NCBI GenBank assembly: GCA_026388735.1
Contig: JAPLJG010000048.1
Location: 31,778 to 95,777, forward strand
DNA from: Deltaproteobacteria bacterium
GTDB lineage: Bacteria; Desulfobacterota; Desulfobulbia; Desulfobulbales; Desulfurivibrionaceae
Reading direction: 5' to 3'
DNA: 64,000 bases
Part shown: positions 1 to 8,152 of the stretch, in pieces
Position numbering within the stretch: position 1 is the first letter of the stretch
How the letters are laid out: each line of letters begins with the position of its first letter
Program-made: the position numbers and the translations under genes
Notes under the pieces: generated by a model
What the model saw: only the letters and a program-made list of their open reading frames with translations
Told to the model about the DNA's origin: nothing
Database searches by the model: none

Positions 1-629
1 AGGGGGCGCATTCCCTTGTCCTCGCCGCCGATCACCAGGCAGACGGGGCCTGAAAATTTGGTCTCGTACACCGTGCGTTTGGCCTCGCCTGCTGCCCCGT
101 ATACCCAGAAGCTTTTTTCCTTAACGGCTTGCAGGGTAGTAACCAGGTTGGTGACCAGGCAGAGTTGCAGGTGGGCCATGGCCCCGGCTGCGGCCTTGGC
201 TGCGGTGGCATTGAGCGGGGCCGAGCGGTCCTTGGGCAGGATGATACCGGTTGCTCCGGCTGCGGCGGCGCTGCGGATGATGGCCCCGAGATTGTGCGGG
301 TCCTGGATGGAGTCCAGCGCTACGATGAGCGGCTGCTCTGCCTCTCCGGCTTTTTTTAATAGTTCGTGCAGGCTGCAGGTGGCCACGGGCGCAGTTTTTG
401 CCAGTACCCCCTGGTGGGTCTTGTCCGGTGAGCTGGGGAAGCGCTGGCTCGGCAGAAAGCGGACCTTGACCCCCTGCTCCTGGGCCAGGGTGATGATCTC
501 CTGGATCTTGGCTCCACCCTTGCCCTGCTGGATAACCACCTCCCGCACTTTTTTGGGCTGAAGCCGCAGCATCTCAAGGATGGGATGGATGCCCCAGAGG
601 AGGTCGTCGGTGTCCGGCTCGTTGCTCAT
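1..629 (-). CDS. rlmB: 23S rRNA 2'-O-methyltransferase RlmB (TrmH/SpoU family), 3' end outside window
   Basis: About 209 residues are visible; the C-terminal end lies beyond position 1. The N-terminal part is the substrate-binding domain and starts with MSNEPDTDDLLWGIHPILEM. It is followed by the SPOUT core with the family motif DSIQDPHNLGAIIRSA, which lines the AdoMet-binding knot. The family methylates the ribose of a guanosine in 23S rRNA during 50S maturation (family knowledge). The ATG at 629 is the first plausible start and directly precedes the conserved GIHP segment. The gene is separated from gmk by about 170 bases that carry short inverted repeats, so it is probably transcribed apart from the gmk group. 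Confidence 0.9.
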   Translation of the reverse strand, partial: MSNEPDTDDLLWGIHPILEMLRLQPKKVREVVIQQGKGGAKIQEIITLAQEQGVKVRFLPSQRFPSSPDKTHQGVLAKTAPVATCSLHELLKKAGEAEQPLIVALDSIQDPHNLGAIIRSAAAAGATGIILPKDRSAPLNATAAKAAAGAMAHLQLCLVTNLVTTLQAVKEKSFWVYGAAGEAKRTVYETKFSGPVCLVIGGEDKGMRP

Positions 630-672
630 GGTGTCTCCAATATAGAGATGGTTTTGCGATAAATAAATCGTC

Positions 673-744
673 ACACCGGCAAAAGCCGGTGTCCAGCCTT
701 TCCGTAACTATCTAAAGGCACTGGATTCCGGCTTTCGCCGGAAT
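673..744. repeat. Pair of short GC-rich inverted repeats of the 'pure protein-like' intergenic type
   Basis: Two hairpins lie between gmk and rlmB. One has arms ACACCGGC/GCCGGTGT at 673-692 with an AAAA loop. The other has arms ATTCCGGC/GCCGGAAT at 725-744 with a TTTC loop. Read on the minus strand the second unit spells VIPAKAGIQ, a translation commonly seen where an interspersed palindromic element is caught inside false ORFs. They may also end transcription of gmk. Only this one copy of the pair was noticed in the window. Confidence 0.55.
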
Positions 745-802
745 GACGGGACATCGCAATTTTCGTTTTTTTTGTGAGTGCATCAAGAAAAGATGTCCGA
801 GG

Positions 803-1429
803 TTATTGTGAGACGAAGCCCAGAGCTGCAAGGTTGACGGGCTGGCCGTCTGGGTTGCGGCGGGCCTTGCAGCGTTCGGCGATGACCACCGCGCGTAGAA
901 TCTCCACCGCCTCATCCAGCTGGTCGTTGATTACCAGATAGTCGTAGCGGTGGGCATCTGCCATCTCGCGCCGGGCATTGTTCAAGCGCAACTGCACGGT
1001 TTCCTCGGGGTCGGTGCCCCTGCCCCGCAATCGTCTTTCCAGCTCTGCCCAGGAGGGCGGGGCGATGAAGAGGAAGATGGCGCTGGGGTGGCCGCCGTCA
1101 CGGAGCTGTCGAGCCCCCTGAACATCGATGTCGAGAAAAACGTCAATCCCCTTGGCCTGCTGGGCCTCGATGGCCACCCGGCTGGTGCCGTAAAGATTGC
1201 CATGCACCTCGGCCCATTCGAGAAAGGCCTGGTCTGCGCGCATCCCTTCAAAGCCAGGGCGATCGACAAAATGGTACTCCCGCCCATTGCTTTCGCCGGG
1301 GCGCGGGGTGCGGGTGGTGTGCGACACGGAAAAGGCGAGGTTGGGCACTGCTGCCAGCAATTTTTTGAGGATGGTGGACTTGCCCGCCCCGGAGGGGGCG
1401 GAGATGACAAAAAGATTGCCCCGGCTCAT
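803..1429 (-). CDS. gmk: Guanylate kinase
   Basis: The enzyme converts GMP and ATP to GDP and ADP in the cytoplasm. The 208 residues match the usual family length. The P-loop [10 protein letters not shown] sits at residues 10-19, the GMP-binding segment [11 protein letters not shown] at about 36-46, and the lid region with [11 protein letters not shown] at about 133-143. It is the last gene of a minus-strand series yicC-remA-gmk, an order common in deltaproteobacteria. Its ATG overlaps the end of the remA-type gene by four bases (ATGA), so translation of the two is probably coupled. Confidence 0.97.
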   Translation of the reverse strand: MSRGNLFVISAPSGAGKSTILKKLLAAVPNLAFSVSHTTRTPRPGESNGREYHFVDRPGFEGMRADQAFLEWAEVHGNLYGTSRVAIEAQQAKGIDVFLDIDVQGARQLRDGGHPSAIFLFIAPPSWAELERRLRGRGTDPEETVQLRLNNARREMADAHRYDYLVINDQLDEAVEILRAVVIAERCKARRNPDGQPVNLAALGFVSQ

Positions 1430-1713
1430 TTGCCCGCCTTTTCCGGCTGCTCGTCATCGTGCCGGTCGTAGGAGGCCATGAAGCGCAGGGTGATGGTTTC
1501 CGGCTGCACCGAGGAGAGCAGAACATGGTTGCTGTCCAGGATGATGATGGAGCGGGTCCGGCGGCCTTCGGTGACATCAATGAGCCTTTTCTGCTCCTTG
1601 GCCTCTTCCCGGAGTTTTTTCATGGGGGAGGATTTGGGGTTCACCACCGCCAGCACTCGGCTGGCAAGCACGGCGTTGCCGAATCCCACGTTGATCATTC
1701 TCTGGTCTGACAT
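1426..1713 (-). CDS. RemA-like DUF370 regulatory protein
   Basis: This 95-residue protein matches the DUF370/RemA family: it begins [19 protein letters not shown] after a short lead and has the central segment [20 protein letters not shown]. In Bacillus RemA is a DNA-binding activator of matrix genes. In Gram-negative bacteria the family is kept next to gmk and its role is unsettled. It overlaps gmk by four bases. The residues after about 80 ([11 protein letters not shown]) are charged and probably disordered. The start at 1713 is the only ATG ahead of the conserved region. Confidence 0.88.
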   Translation of the reverse strand: MSDQRMINVGFGNAVLASRVLAVVNPKSSPMKKLREEAKEQKRLIDVTEGRRTRSIIILDSNHVLLSSVQPETITLRFMASYDRHDDEQPEKAGK

Positions 1714-1846
1714 GGTCTTCCCTTGGTAGCGGTTCGGAATATTTACCGGGCCAGCAGCTTGCCACCCGGATTTTTCCTCCCCTCCCTTTGACGTGAGGGG
1801 ATTGAGGGGTGGGTGAAGCTGACGATGGCATCAAGTCAAGCACCTT

Positions 1847-1885
1847 CCCCCTCACTCTGGCCCTCTTCCGCAGAGGAGAGAGGGG
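1847..1885. repeat. Interspersed repeat unit of the CCCTCACnCTGGCCCTCTC type
   Basis: The 200-base gap between yicC and the remA-type gene contains CCCTCACTCTGGCCCTCTT followed by GAGGAGAGAGGGG. This imperfect palindrome resembles a widespread intergenic repeat family whose accidental translation reads LTLALFRRGERG. It could fold as a hairpin on either strand. A second, shorter pyrimidine/purine palindrome lies at about 1780-1802. No gene is supported here. Confidence 0.4.
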
Positions 1886-1913
1886 ATTTTTCTTCTTTTT
1901 TACTAGTCTAGCT

Positions 1914-2795
1914 CTATTCGATATTCTGAATCTGTTCCCGGAGTTTTTCCACCTCGGTCTTCAACTCCACGGTGAGAGGGGCGGTGGGCGCGTCGCTGAT
2001 CTTTGAGGCCAGGGTGTTGATCTCCCGCAGGAATTCTTGGAGGAGAAAATCGAGTCGGCGGCCCACGGGCTCGTCCGCCGCAAGGAATCCGGAAAACTGG
2101 CTGATGTGGCTTCTCAGGCGAACCACCTCCTCGGTGACATCGGCCTTGTCGGCCATCATCGCCACCTCCTGGGCCAGGCGGAGGGGGTCAAGGTCAACCC
2201 CTTGCAGGAGAATGGCCAAGCGTTCCTTGAGCTTCTCGGTTCTGCGCTGGACAATGGCGGGAACATCCTGGGCAATGCCCTCCACGGTTTTGGCAAACTC
2301 CTGCAAGCGTTGGTGCAGTTCGTTCTTGAGGGCCTCGCCTTCCTGCTCTCGCATGCCCTGGGCCATGGTCAGCGCTTGGATAAGAGCCTCGGAGACCTGG
2401 GGCCAGACCGCTTCCAGGTCTTCCTCCTCCTCGTGGGCAACGATGATCTCTTTGTAGTTTTGGATCATGGCCAGGGTCGGGGCGTCGGGTAGGGAGAGAT
2501 CCTGGCGGATGGCCTCCAGGCACTGGTAATAGTTGCGGGCCAGGGGCAGATTGGCTGCCAAACGGATGGCGTCGCCCGCTTCCGCTCCGGGGTTGACGTA
2601 GACATCCACATGGCCCCGGCTGTAGTAGGAGCCGATTTCTTTTTTGATCCGGTCTTCAAGGCCGAGATACTTGCGGGGGATTTTGATGCTCAGATCAAGA
2701 AACTTGTGGTTCACCGAGCGGACCTCCACGGTCCAGCTTTTGGCCCCGGCCACTTCGCCCCGGCCGTAACCGGTCATACTCAACGGTCTTTTCAT
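1914..2795 (-). CDS. yicC: YicC/YloC-family endoribonuclease
   Basis: This 293-residue protein has the family signature MTGYGRGE at the N terminus, a conserved middle with VRSVNHKFLDLSIKIPR, and the C-terminal stretch DEPVGRRLDFLLQEFLREINT with the acidic and arginine residues of the DUF1732 domain. E. coli YicC is an RNase involved in sRNA turnover (family knowledge). The gene starts within the end of rfaE1 (four-base overlap) and precedes the remA-type gene and gmk, so the four are likely co-transcribed. Confidence 0.93.
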   Translation of the reverse strand: MKRPLSMTGYGRGEVAGAKSWTVEVRSVNHKFLDLSIKIPRKYLGLEDRIKKEIGSYYSRGHVDVYVNPGAEAGDAIRLAANLPLARNYYQCLEAIRQDLSLPDAPTLAMIQNYKEIIVAHEEEEDLEAVWPQVSEALIQALTMAQGMREQEGEALKNELHQRLQEFAKTVEGIAQDVPAIVQRRTEKLKERLAILLQGVDLDPLRLAQEVAMMADKADVTEEVVRLRSHISQFSGFLAADEPVGRRLDFLLQEFLREINTLASKISDAPTAPLTVELKTEVEKLREQIQNIE

Positions 2796-3781
2796 CCGAT
2801 CGCCTCAAGAAGTTCTGCGGTGGAGGCCGTGGCCGTACCCACCTTGCCCACCACGATGCCGGCGGCGAAATTGGCAAGGGTGGCGGCGTCGGCAGCGGTT
2901 AGGCCAACGGCCAGGCCCAGGGCCAGGGTGGCGATAACGGTGTCGCCTGCGCCGGTGACATCGTACACCTCCTTGGCCATGGTGGGGATGGTGAAGAGGG
3001 GGTGCCCTTTTTCATAGAGGGCCATGCCTGCCTCGCCCCGGGTGATAAGGACCGCGTCGCTGGCCAGTTTTTTTTGCAGGAGATGGGCTGCGGTCTCGAG
3101 GTCTTCCTCGGTTGTGATGGCCATATCGGCCATGCGCTCGGCCTCGTGCAGGTTGGGGGTGATGATGGTGGCGCCGAGGAACCGTTCCGGATGCTGGGGC
3201 TTGGGGTCGATGATGAGCGGAATGTTTCGTTTCTTGAGCCGGTTCCGCAGGTGCTCCATCAGGGGCAGGTTGATCATGCCCTTGTTGTAGTCCGAGACGA
3301 TGACCGCGTCAAAGCTCTCCATGTTGTCGTCGATGAAGCGGCAGATCTCCGCCAGCCGTTCCGGGCTCGGCTCCCCGGTTTTTTCCCGGTCAAAGCGGAC
3401 CACCTGCTGGTGCTGGGCCACGATCCGGGTTTTGAGGGTGGTGGGGCGGTTGGCGGTACGAACGATTCCGGCGGTGGGGGAGCCGAGTTCCGCCAGCAGG
3501 CTCAGGAGATGATCGCCCATGGCGTCGTTGCCGATCAGGCCGCAGAGCGAAGCCCGGCTGTTCTGGGCGTAGATGTTGTGCAAAACGTTGGCCGCCCCGC
3601 CCAAGAGCAGATTCTCGTGGGTGACATCCACCACCGGCACCGGCGCTTCCGGGGAGATCCGGGAAACAGAGCCCCAGATGAAGTGATCGACAATGATGTC
3701 GCCGAGCACCAGGATATTGGCCTTACTGAATTTGCCAACCGCATCGCGCAGTTGTTTTTTCTTTGCACTGGACAGGGTCAC
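2792..3781 (-). CDS. rfaE1: D-glycero-beta-D-manno-heptose-7-phosphate kinase (RfaE domain I)
   Basis: The protein is a PfkB/ribokinase-fold kinase that phosphorylates heptose-7-phosphate at C1 on the way to ADP-heptose for the LPS inner core. The domain starts KANILVLGDIIVDHFIWG. The substrate region is GGAANVLHNIYA, and the PfkB C-terminal signature DVTGAGDTVIATLALG carries the catalytic Asp. The frame is open further upstream, but the GTG at 3781 is the best start: AGGAG lies seven bases before it and it gives 329 residues, the normal size of a stand-alone RfaE1. The cytidylyltransferase half (RfaE2) is not in the window. Heptosyltransferase genes are found at 32.6 kb. Confidence 0.92.
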   Translation of the reverse strand: MTLSSAKKKQLRDAVGKFSKANILVLGDIIVDHFIWGSVSRISPEAPVPVVDVTHENLLLGGAANVLHNIYAQNSRASLCGLIGNDAMGDHLLSLLAELGSPTAGIVRTANRPTTLKTRIVAQHQQVVRFDREKTGEPSPERLAEICRFIDDNMESFDAVIVSDYNKGMINLPLMEHLRNRLKKRNIPLIIDPKPQHPERFLGATIITPNLHEAERMADMAITTEEDLETAAHLLQKKLASDAVLITRGEAGMALYEKGHPLFTIPTMAKEVYDVTGAGDTVIATLALGLAVGLTAADAATLANFAAGIVVGKVGTATASTAELLEAIG

Positions 3782-3921
3782 GGACCGGCTCCTGGAATCA
3801 TTGGTGGAGAAGGTACGGCTGGTGCAACAATGCGCAACCAGCCGTAAGGATACAAGAAAAGTAATTATAGACCGCTTGGGGGCCATGGGCAAGGAAAGAA
3901 TGTCCCCATGGCCCCAGGTGG

Positions 3922-5904
3922 TTACAAGCAGACCCGAATCGGAAGAATGACCGTGGTCAGGCTGTCGCTTTGCAGGCGCCGTTGGATCGCGAAGGCGGTC
4001 TCGTTGTGCAGGATGCGGTGGTAGAATTTTTCTAGGCAGAAGGTGAGCTGGCCGGTGAACACGGTGGACTTGGGAAACTCCTGGGAGATTTCCCGACACA
4101 GAGTGGTTGCCCCTTCCACCACGTCGGTGGCCACCAGCATCCGCTGGTCCGCAGCAAAACCGAGTCGGCGGGCCAGGGTCACGTAATTTCGCAAGGAAGC
4201 GGCGGTGGATTTTTCCAGGGCCTCTATCTCGTCCGCGCCCTTGAATGAGCCGGAATCAATCACCGCCACCGAGACGAAGATGATATTTTTGTAGGTGTCA
4301 GGAAAATTCTTGATGATCGAAAAGAGCGCGTTGATGCCAAAGCCGCTGTAGGAGGAGACCAACTGGATCGCGGTTTGCGCCTCCGGGCTAGGAAGGGCGG
4401 TATTGGCCGGGCCGGGGGTGGGAAAGGCGAGCAGGGTTTCGTCAAGATCGGCCATGCCTTGGCGCACCTTGAGGTAATGGTTGCGAATCTGGTTGCAGCC
4501 AACAATGATCAGCGAGGTGATGAGGAAGGTGACCCAGCCGCCCTCGGTGAATTTTTCGTAGGTGGTTATGAGCAGAATCGTCAGACAGAGGACGAAGGCT
4601 ATGGCGTGGATGTTCAGGTGCCGCTTCCACTGGCGGTCTTCATGCCGCCGTTTGATGTAAAACAGCGACATGCCGAGCTGGGACAGGGAGAAGGTGACAA
4701 AAACATTGATGGAGTACATGACCACCAGCGCCGAAACCGAGCCATGGCTGTAAAGCAGCAACCCGATGGCGGAAATACCCATGAGAATGATGCCGTTGTG
4801 CATGGTGAGCCGCTCAGACAGGGCGGCAAAACGATGGGGGAGCCAGGAATCCACCGCCATGTTGGCCATGACCCTTGGCCCATCCACGAACCCGGTTTGG
4901 GCTGCGACCAGGAGCAGGGCGCCTTCCGCGAAGATGGTGATGAAGGCGATGGTGTGCCCCATGGGCCAGTCGGCGAACAGGGTGTCGGCCAGCACCGCAT
5001 TCAGGGTCTTGCCGGCCACCGGCACAACCCCGACCAGGGCATAGCAGAGGAACAGCACCCCGGCGGTGAAGGCCAGCGAGGTGGCCATGTACACCATGGT
5101 CCGCTTGCCGGTTTTGACCCTGGGCTCGCGCATGATCTGGATGCCGTTGGACACCGCCTCGATTCCGGTGTAGGTACCGCCGCCCAGCGAGTAAGCCCGG
5201 AAGAAAAGCATCAGGATTCCGAAGATGCCGATACTGGACATATCTTGGTGCAATCCGCTTTGGAAGTTTTGCGCCAGCGGGGCGAACTGGTCGGAGTGGC
5301 TGAAGATGCCGTCCAGCAGGAGAAGGATATGGGTGGCCACGAAGACCATGAAGATGGGGACCATGATCGAGATCGACTCCTTGACCCCACGGATGTTGAG
5401 GATGATGAGCAAGATGATCAGGAAGCAGGCAACGGGTACCTTGTAGTGGTGAAAATGGAGGGGGAGATAGCTGAAAAGCGCATCCACACAGGAGGCCACG
5501 GAGATGGTGATGGTGAGGACGTAATCCACCAGCAGGGCGCTGCCGGAAACCACGCCCGCCTTTTTGCCCAGCATGTGGGTGGAGACGATGTATCCGCCGC
5601 CGCCGTGGGGGAAGTGTTCGATGATCCGGGAATACCCTGCGGAGATGATGAATACGGTGAGGGCCGTGGCTAAGCCCAGCAGGATCGCCAGATAAGTGTG
5701 GCTGCCCAGGGCGCGGAACGCCTCCTCCGGACCATAGGACGAGGAGGAAAGACCGTCGGCACCGAGGCCGACCCAGGCTAGAACCGGGATCAGCGACATC
5801 TTGTGAAACAGCTGGGGATCTTTGATTAACTTGGGTGCGCCGAAGATTATCTTGCGGATTCTCTGGACGGAATTTTCCTGCGTTTCCGGTTGCTCGGACT
5901 GCAT
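3922..5904 (-). CDS. KimA-like APC-superfamily permease, probable potassium importer
   Basis: This 660-residue membrane protein has about twelve hydrophobic segments and a C-terminal soluble domain of about 180 residues. KimA-like landmarks are LGADGLSSSSYGPEEA, HFPHGGGGYIVS, SGSALLVDYVLTITIS, SLGGGTYTGIEAVSN, and the ending ILHNETAF before the last strands, which mirrors the end of Bacillus KimA. KimA is a high-affinity K+ importer shut down by cyclic-di-AMP. ATG 5904 is chosen because AAGGAG precedes it; an in-frame ATG at 5928 is possible. The leader contains a c-di-AMP riboswitch, which supports potassium rather than amino-acid transport. Substrate is inferred, not shown. Confidence 0.82.
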   Translation of the reverse strand: MQSEQPETQENSVQRIRKIIFGAPKLIKDPQLFHKMSLIPVLAWVGLGADGLSSSSYGPEEAFRALGSHTYLAILLGLATALTVFIISAGYSRIIEHFPHGGGGYIVSTHMLGKKAGVVSGSALLVDYVLTITISVASCVDALFSYLPLHFHHYKVPVACFLIILLIILNIRGVKESISIMVPIFMVFVATHILLLLDGIFSHSDQFAPLAQNFQSGLHQDMSSIGIFGILMLFFRAYSLGGGTYTGIEAVSNGIQIMREPRVKTGKRTMVYMATSLAFTAGVLFLCYALVGVVPVAGKTLNAVLADTLFADWPMGHTIAFITIFAEGALLLVAAQTGFVDGPRVMANMAVDSWLPHRFAALSERLTMHNGIILMGISAIGLLLYSHGSVSALVVMYSINVFVTFSLSQLGMSLFYIKRRHEDRQWKRHLNIHAIAFVLCLTILLITTYEKFTEGGWVTFLITSLIIVGCNQIRNHYLKVRQGMADLDETLLAFPTPGPANTALPSPEAQTAIQLVSSYSGFGINALFSIIKNFPDTYKNIIFVSVAVIDSGSFKGADEIEALEKSTAASLRNYVTLARRLGFAADQRMLVATDVVEGATTLCREISQEFPKSTVFTGQLTFCLEKFYHRILHNETAFAIQRRLQSDSLTTVILPIRVCL

Positions 5905-6004
5905 GGCATTCTCCTTAATGTGTTCCATCAAGGGCCTGGTCGAGCGAGGGGAGACGCGTTTACATATACGGTGGCGCGCTCTCAAAGCCGGACCATTGCC
6001 CATC

Positions 6005-6120
6005 CAAATGCCTACGAGGTTAGCTGACGGGCTCGGGCTTGGAAGTGCCCTATCCGGTTAAAGAATACGCCCCATACTCTGGGTCCCCCGCATCCGTTTT
6101 TGGCAACGGATCTCGGCTAC
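6005..6120 (-). promoter_or_regulatory. ydaO/yuaA-type cyclic-di-AMP riboswitch in the permease leader
   Basis: Read on the minus strand, the leader contains the ydaO-class conserved blocks in order: GCCGAGATCCG (from 6117), GCGGGGGACCCA (about 6091-6080), a GGGGCGTATTC block matching GGGGUGAAU, then AGCCCGAGCCCGTCAGCTAA and CCTCGTAGGC (about 6040-6011). GCC GAG at the 5' end can pair with CTC and GGC at the 3' end to close the outer helix. Spacing and order match the class as I know it. In this class c-di-AMP binding turns expression off, fitting repression of a K+ importer when K+ is plentiful. Confidence 0.9.
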
Positions 6121-6133
6121 AATGTTGTTTGCG

Positions 6134-6161
6134 ACCATAGCGCGATTTGGTGTTTTGTCAA
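6134..6161 (-). promoter_or_regulatory. Sigma-70-type promoter of the riboswitch-permease transcript
   Basis: On the minus strand a perfect -35 TTGACA (6161-6156) is followed after 16 bases by TATGGT (6139-6134). Transcription would begin near 6127, just ahead of the first conserved block of the riboswitch, which is the expected geometry. Confidence 0.65.
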
Positions 6162-6203
6162 GATTTTATCAAGGAGTTGTCGGGGAGGCACAAGCAGGGA
6201 AAA

Positions 6204-6237
6204 AAGGCCCTGCCGGGGATGGTTCCGGCAGGGCCTT
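6204..6237 (-). terminator. Rho-independent terminator after the selenoprotein gene
   Basis: On the minus strand the arms AAGGCCCTGCCGG and CCGGCAGGGCCTT form a 13-bp perfect stem around a short loop and run directly into a T tract. It lies about 50 bases after the stop codon at 6289 and ends the receiver-rhodanese transcript before the permease promoter. Confidence 0.9.
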
Positions 6238-6288
6238 GCACTGCAAAACAACCGCTACACAGCAGTTGTTTTTGGGGGGGCAATTTGC

Positions 6289-7605
6289 TTAGTCTTTTAT
6301 CTCACACTTGCCCTGTTCGCATTCGACATCGGCACGCAGAAATCTGCTCTTGATCCCTGCCTTGTCCAGGGCATTTTTGGCCATTTCTGCCCGGGCGCCG
6401 GTGGAACAATGGATCAGCATCTCCTTGCCCTGAGGCAATTCCTTGAGGCGTTTCTCGATCTGATCCAAGGGGATGGAAACGGAATTTTTGAAAGCACCGG
6501 TCTGCACCTCATCCTTGGTGCGGACATCGAGGATGACTTGGTTGCCGCCACCGTCCATGGCCTTTTTGAACTCAGCCACCCCGACTTCGCCCTTTTCCAG
6601 TTGGCGTACCCAGGTGATCGAGGCAGGCGTTGGGCCGGTGGCCAGTTTCTTGCCAGTGGCTGACCAGGATTTTACCCCGCCCGGCCAGATGGAGCCGGTC
6701 TTGGCGCCCCATTTCTTGATGAGATTATAGCCCTGTTGCGCCTCGACAAAGGAGTTAGCGTAGACCACAATCGGGGCCTTGAGTGGGAGGGAATCCTCTT
6801 TTTCAGCCAAAGAGGCCATGGGGATGTTGTGTGCTTTGGGAATATGTCCGGCTTCGTATTCTGCCTTGGAGCGCAGATCCACCAAAACGATGTTGCCTGT
6901 TTGCACTAATTTTTCAGAGGCGACGACACTTTTTCCTGCTTTCTTCCAGCCGGGGACGCCTTCGAGCATGACTTGTACATTGGTGTAGCCCATTTTTTTC
7001 GCCAGACCGGCGGAATTAGGACTCATGCCTCACGTGTACCCTCCACAGTAAAAAATGAGCTGCAGGTCTTTGAGCTTGGCGTCACCGGGGAGAAAGGCTG
7101 CGCCGGTTTCCTTCATCACGCTGTCGGGGATGGATATGGCGGTGGGGATGTGCCCCTCATGGTAGGCCGCTGCTGGTCTGGAGTCGATCAGCACGTATTT
7201 CCCCTCATCCGGACCCAAGGCGACAAACTTGGCCAGTTCCTCGGCCTTCATTTCCTTTACGCCTTCCGGCAGACTGGCAAGCTTGGGCTTGATGATGGTG
7301 GCGAATCTGTCGTCGCCCCGTATTTCAAATTGAATAACTGCGGCCTCGCCTTCGTCGGCATGTTCAAGTCCGGTTGTTTTATCATCGAACTTGAGGAATT
7401 CGTTCTTGCCCTTTACCTCGATGGATATGGTCTTAGCCTTGTTGGATTTGCCGGTGACCTTGCCGACCAGGGTATTGGCGTTTTGTGCGGCCTGTGGAGC
7501 AGGATCTGCCGCAAAGGCGCGCGAGCCGGTGAGGGGCGGGCCGCTTACCAGAAGCCCGGTAAGGAGCAAAAATGGAATCCATTTGCGTAACTGCTTATTT
7601 TGCAT
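6289..7605 (-). CDS. Exported triple-rhodanese selenoprotein (in-frame TGA at 7032-7030 = Sec192)
   Basis: The frame is interrupted only by TGA at codon 192, and both sides are one protein. Upstream ends in a rhodanese strand with FYCGGYT; downstream resumes GMSPNSAGLAKKMGYTNV, the rest of the same domain. Reading TGA as selenocysteine gives 438 residues. A hairpin with a GGUCU apical loop follows the TGA. The start at 7605 has GAGGAG eight bases before it. Residues 1-32 form a Sec-type signal peptide ending AFA, so the protein is periplasmic. Domain 1 (about 105-230) has Cys187 and Sec192. Domain 2 (about 233-320) has Ala283 where the catalytic Cys should be. Domain 3 (about 340-430) has HCSTGARAE with Cys400. 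Rhodaneses carry sulfane sulfur; a polysulfide or selenium role is inference. It lies 26 bases after the receiver gene. Confidence 0.9.
6988..7022 (-). promoter_or_regulatory. Bacterial SECIS element
   Basis: Reading the minus strand after the TGA, GTCC (7022-7019) pairs with GGGC (6991-6988), and an upper stem CGCC/GGCG (7012-7009 with 7003-7000) closes a five-base loop GGUCU at 7008-7004. The loop starts 21 bases after TGA. The E. coli fdhF SECIS also has a GGUCU loop, 18 bases after its TGA. In this class the loop is bound by SelB to direct Sec insertion. The element lies wholly inside the coding frame. Confidence 0.85.
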
Positions 7606-7631
7606 GATCAATCTCCTCGAAAAGGTAATAA

Positions 7632-8090
7632 TTATCCGCAGTTCACCCGGCTTTCTGTACGGTTTTTTTCTGGTATCCTCCCTGGTTGGTGTCTGTCTTG
7701 TGGTGCTAGTCGGGCAAAAATATCGTGCACGTTCTGGAGCAAGGTTTCCGGTTGGAATGGTTTGGTGATGCAGGCCAGACAGCCGTGGGTTTTTAGGGCA
7801 TCGCCCGTCTGGTCGTGGAGCTCTTCCGCCAGGACGAGGTAGGGGATGGCCAGGGTGCTGGCGGACAGGGTCTGCATGAATAGGCGGCACGCCTCCAGGG
7901 ATGCAGAATCCAGGTCAACGATCAGCAGGTCAACGGAGTTTGGGGTGTTGTGCATAACCTTTGCAAGGGTTAGGGCCTCCTCCGTGGTCTCGGCAAGGCT
8001 TACCCGGTAGTCCGCCTGTTTGAGCATGAGGCCGAGACTGTGTTGCAGGTTGGGCCTTTTTTCGGCAAGAAGGATGTGTTGTCTGGCCAT
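7632..8090 (-). CDS. Single-domain response regulator (receiver protein)
   Basis: This 152-residue protein has one receiver domain: acidic start MARQHILLAEKRPN, phosphoacceptor strand LLIVDLDSAS with Asp near residue 58, and the conserved Lys in CITKPFQPETLL. About 30 residues follow it and are polar and unlikely to fold as an output domain. It is the first gene after the sigma-54 promoter and is followed by the selenoprotein gene after 26 bases. It may take phosphate from the neighbouring kinase or act as a phosphate sink. The position usually held by Thr/Ser looks like Ala in YLVLAEE, which may weaken switching. Confidence 0.82.
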   Translation of the reverse strand: MARQHILLAEKRPNLQHSLGLMLKQADYRVSLAETTEEALTLAKVMHNTPNSVDLLIVDLDSASLEACRLFMQTLSASTLAIPYLVLAEELHDQTGDALKTHGCLACITKPFQPETLLQNVHDIFARLAPQDRHQPGRIPEKNRTESRVNCG

Positions 8091-8152
8091 GGGCTCGAGG
8101 ATGTAAAGGTATTTTGCTGGGAAACGTGCTGATTATGGTACACCATGAGTAA

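Noticed and set aside
2792..4099. Longer rfaE1 start at 4099
   Set aside because: The first 106 codons overlap the permease gene end, are not conserved, and the GTG at 3781 has a good ribosome site.
4375..5673. 432-codon plus-strand open frame
   Set aside because: It is antisense to the KimA-like permease and is Gly/His/Asp-rich nonsense.
6289..7026. Separate cytoplasmic rhodanese starting at ATG 7026
   Set aside because: There is no ribosome site before it, and its first residues are the second half of the upstream rhodanese fold.
7030..7890. Separate 286-residue single rhodanese ending at TGA 7032-7030
   Set aside because: The domain is incomplete at that point and the next codons complete it in frame; the ATG at 7890 lies inside the receiver gene. 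The Sec reading explains both parts.
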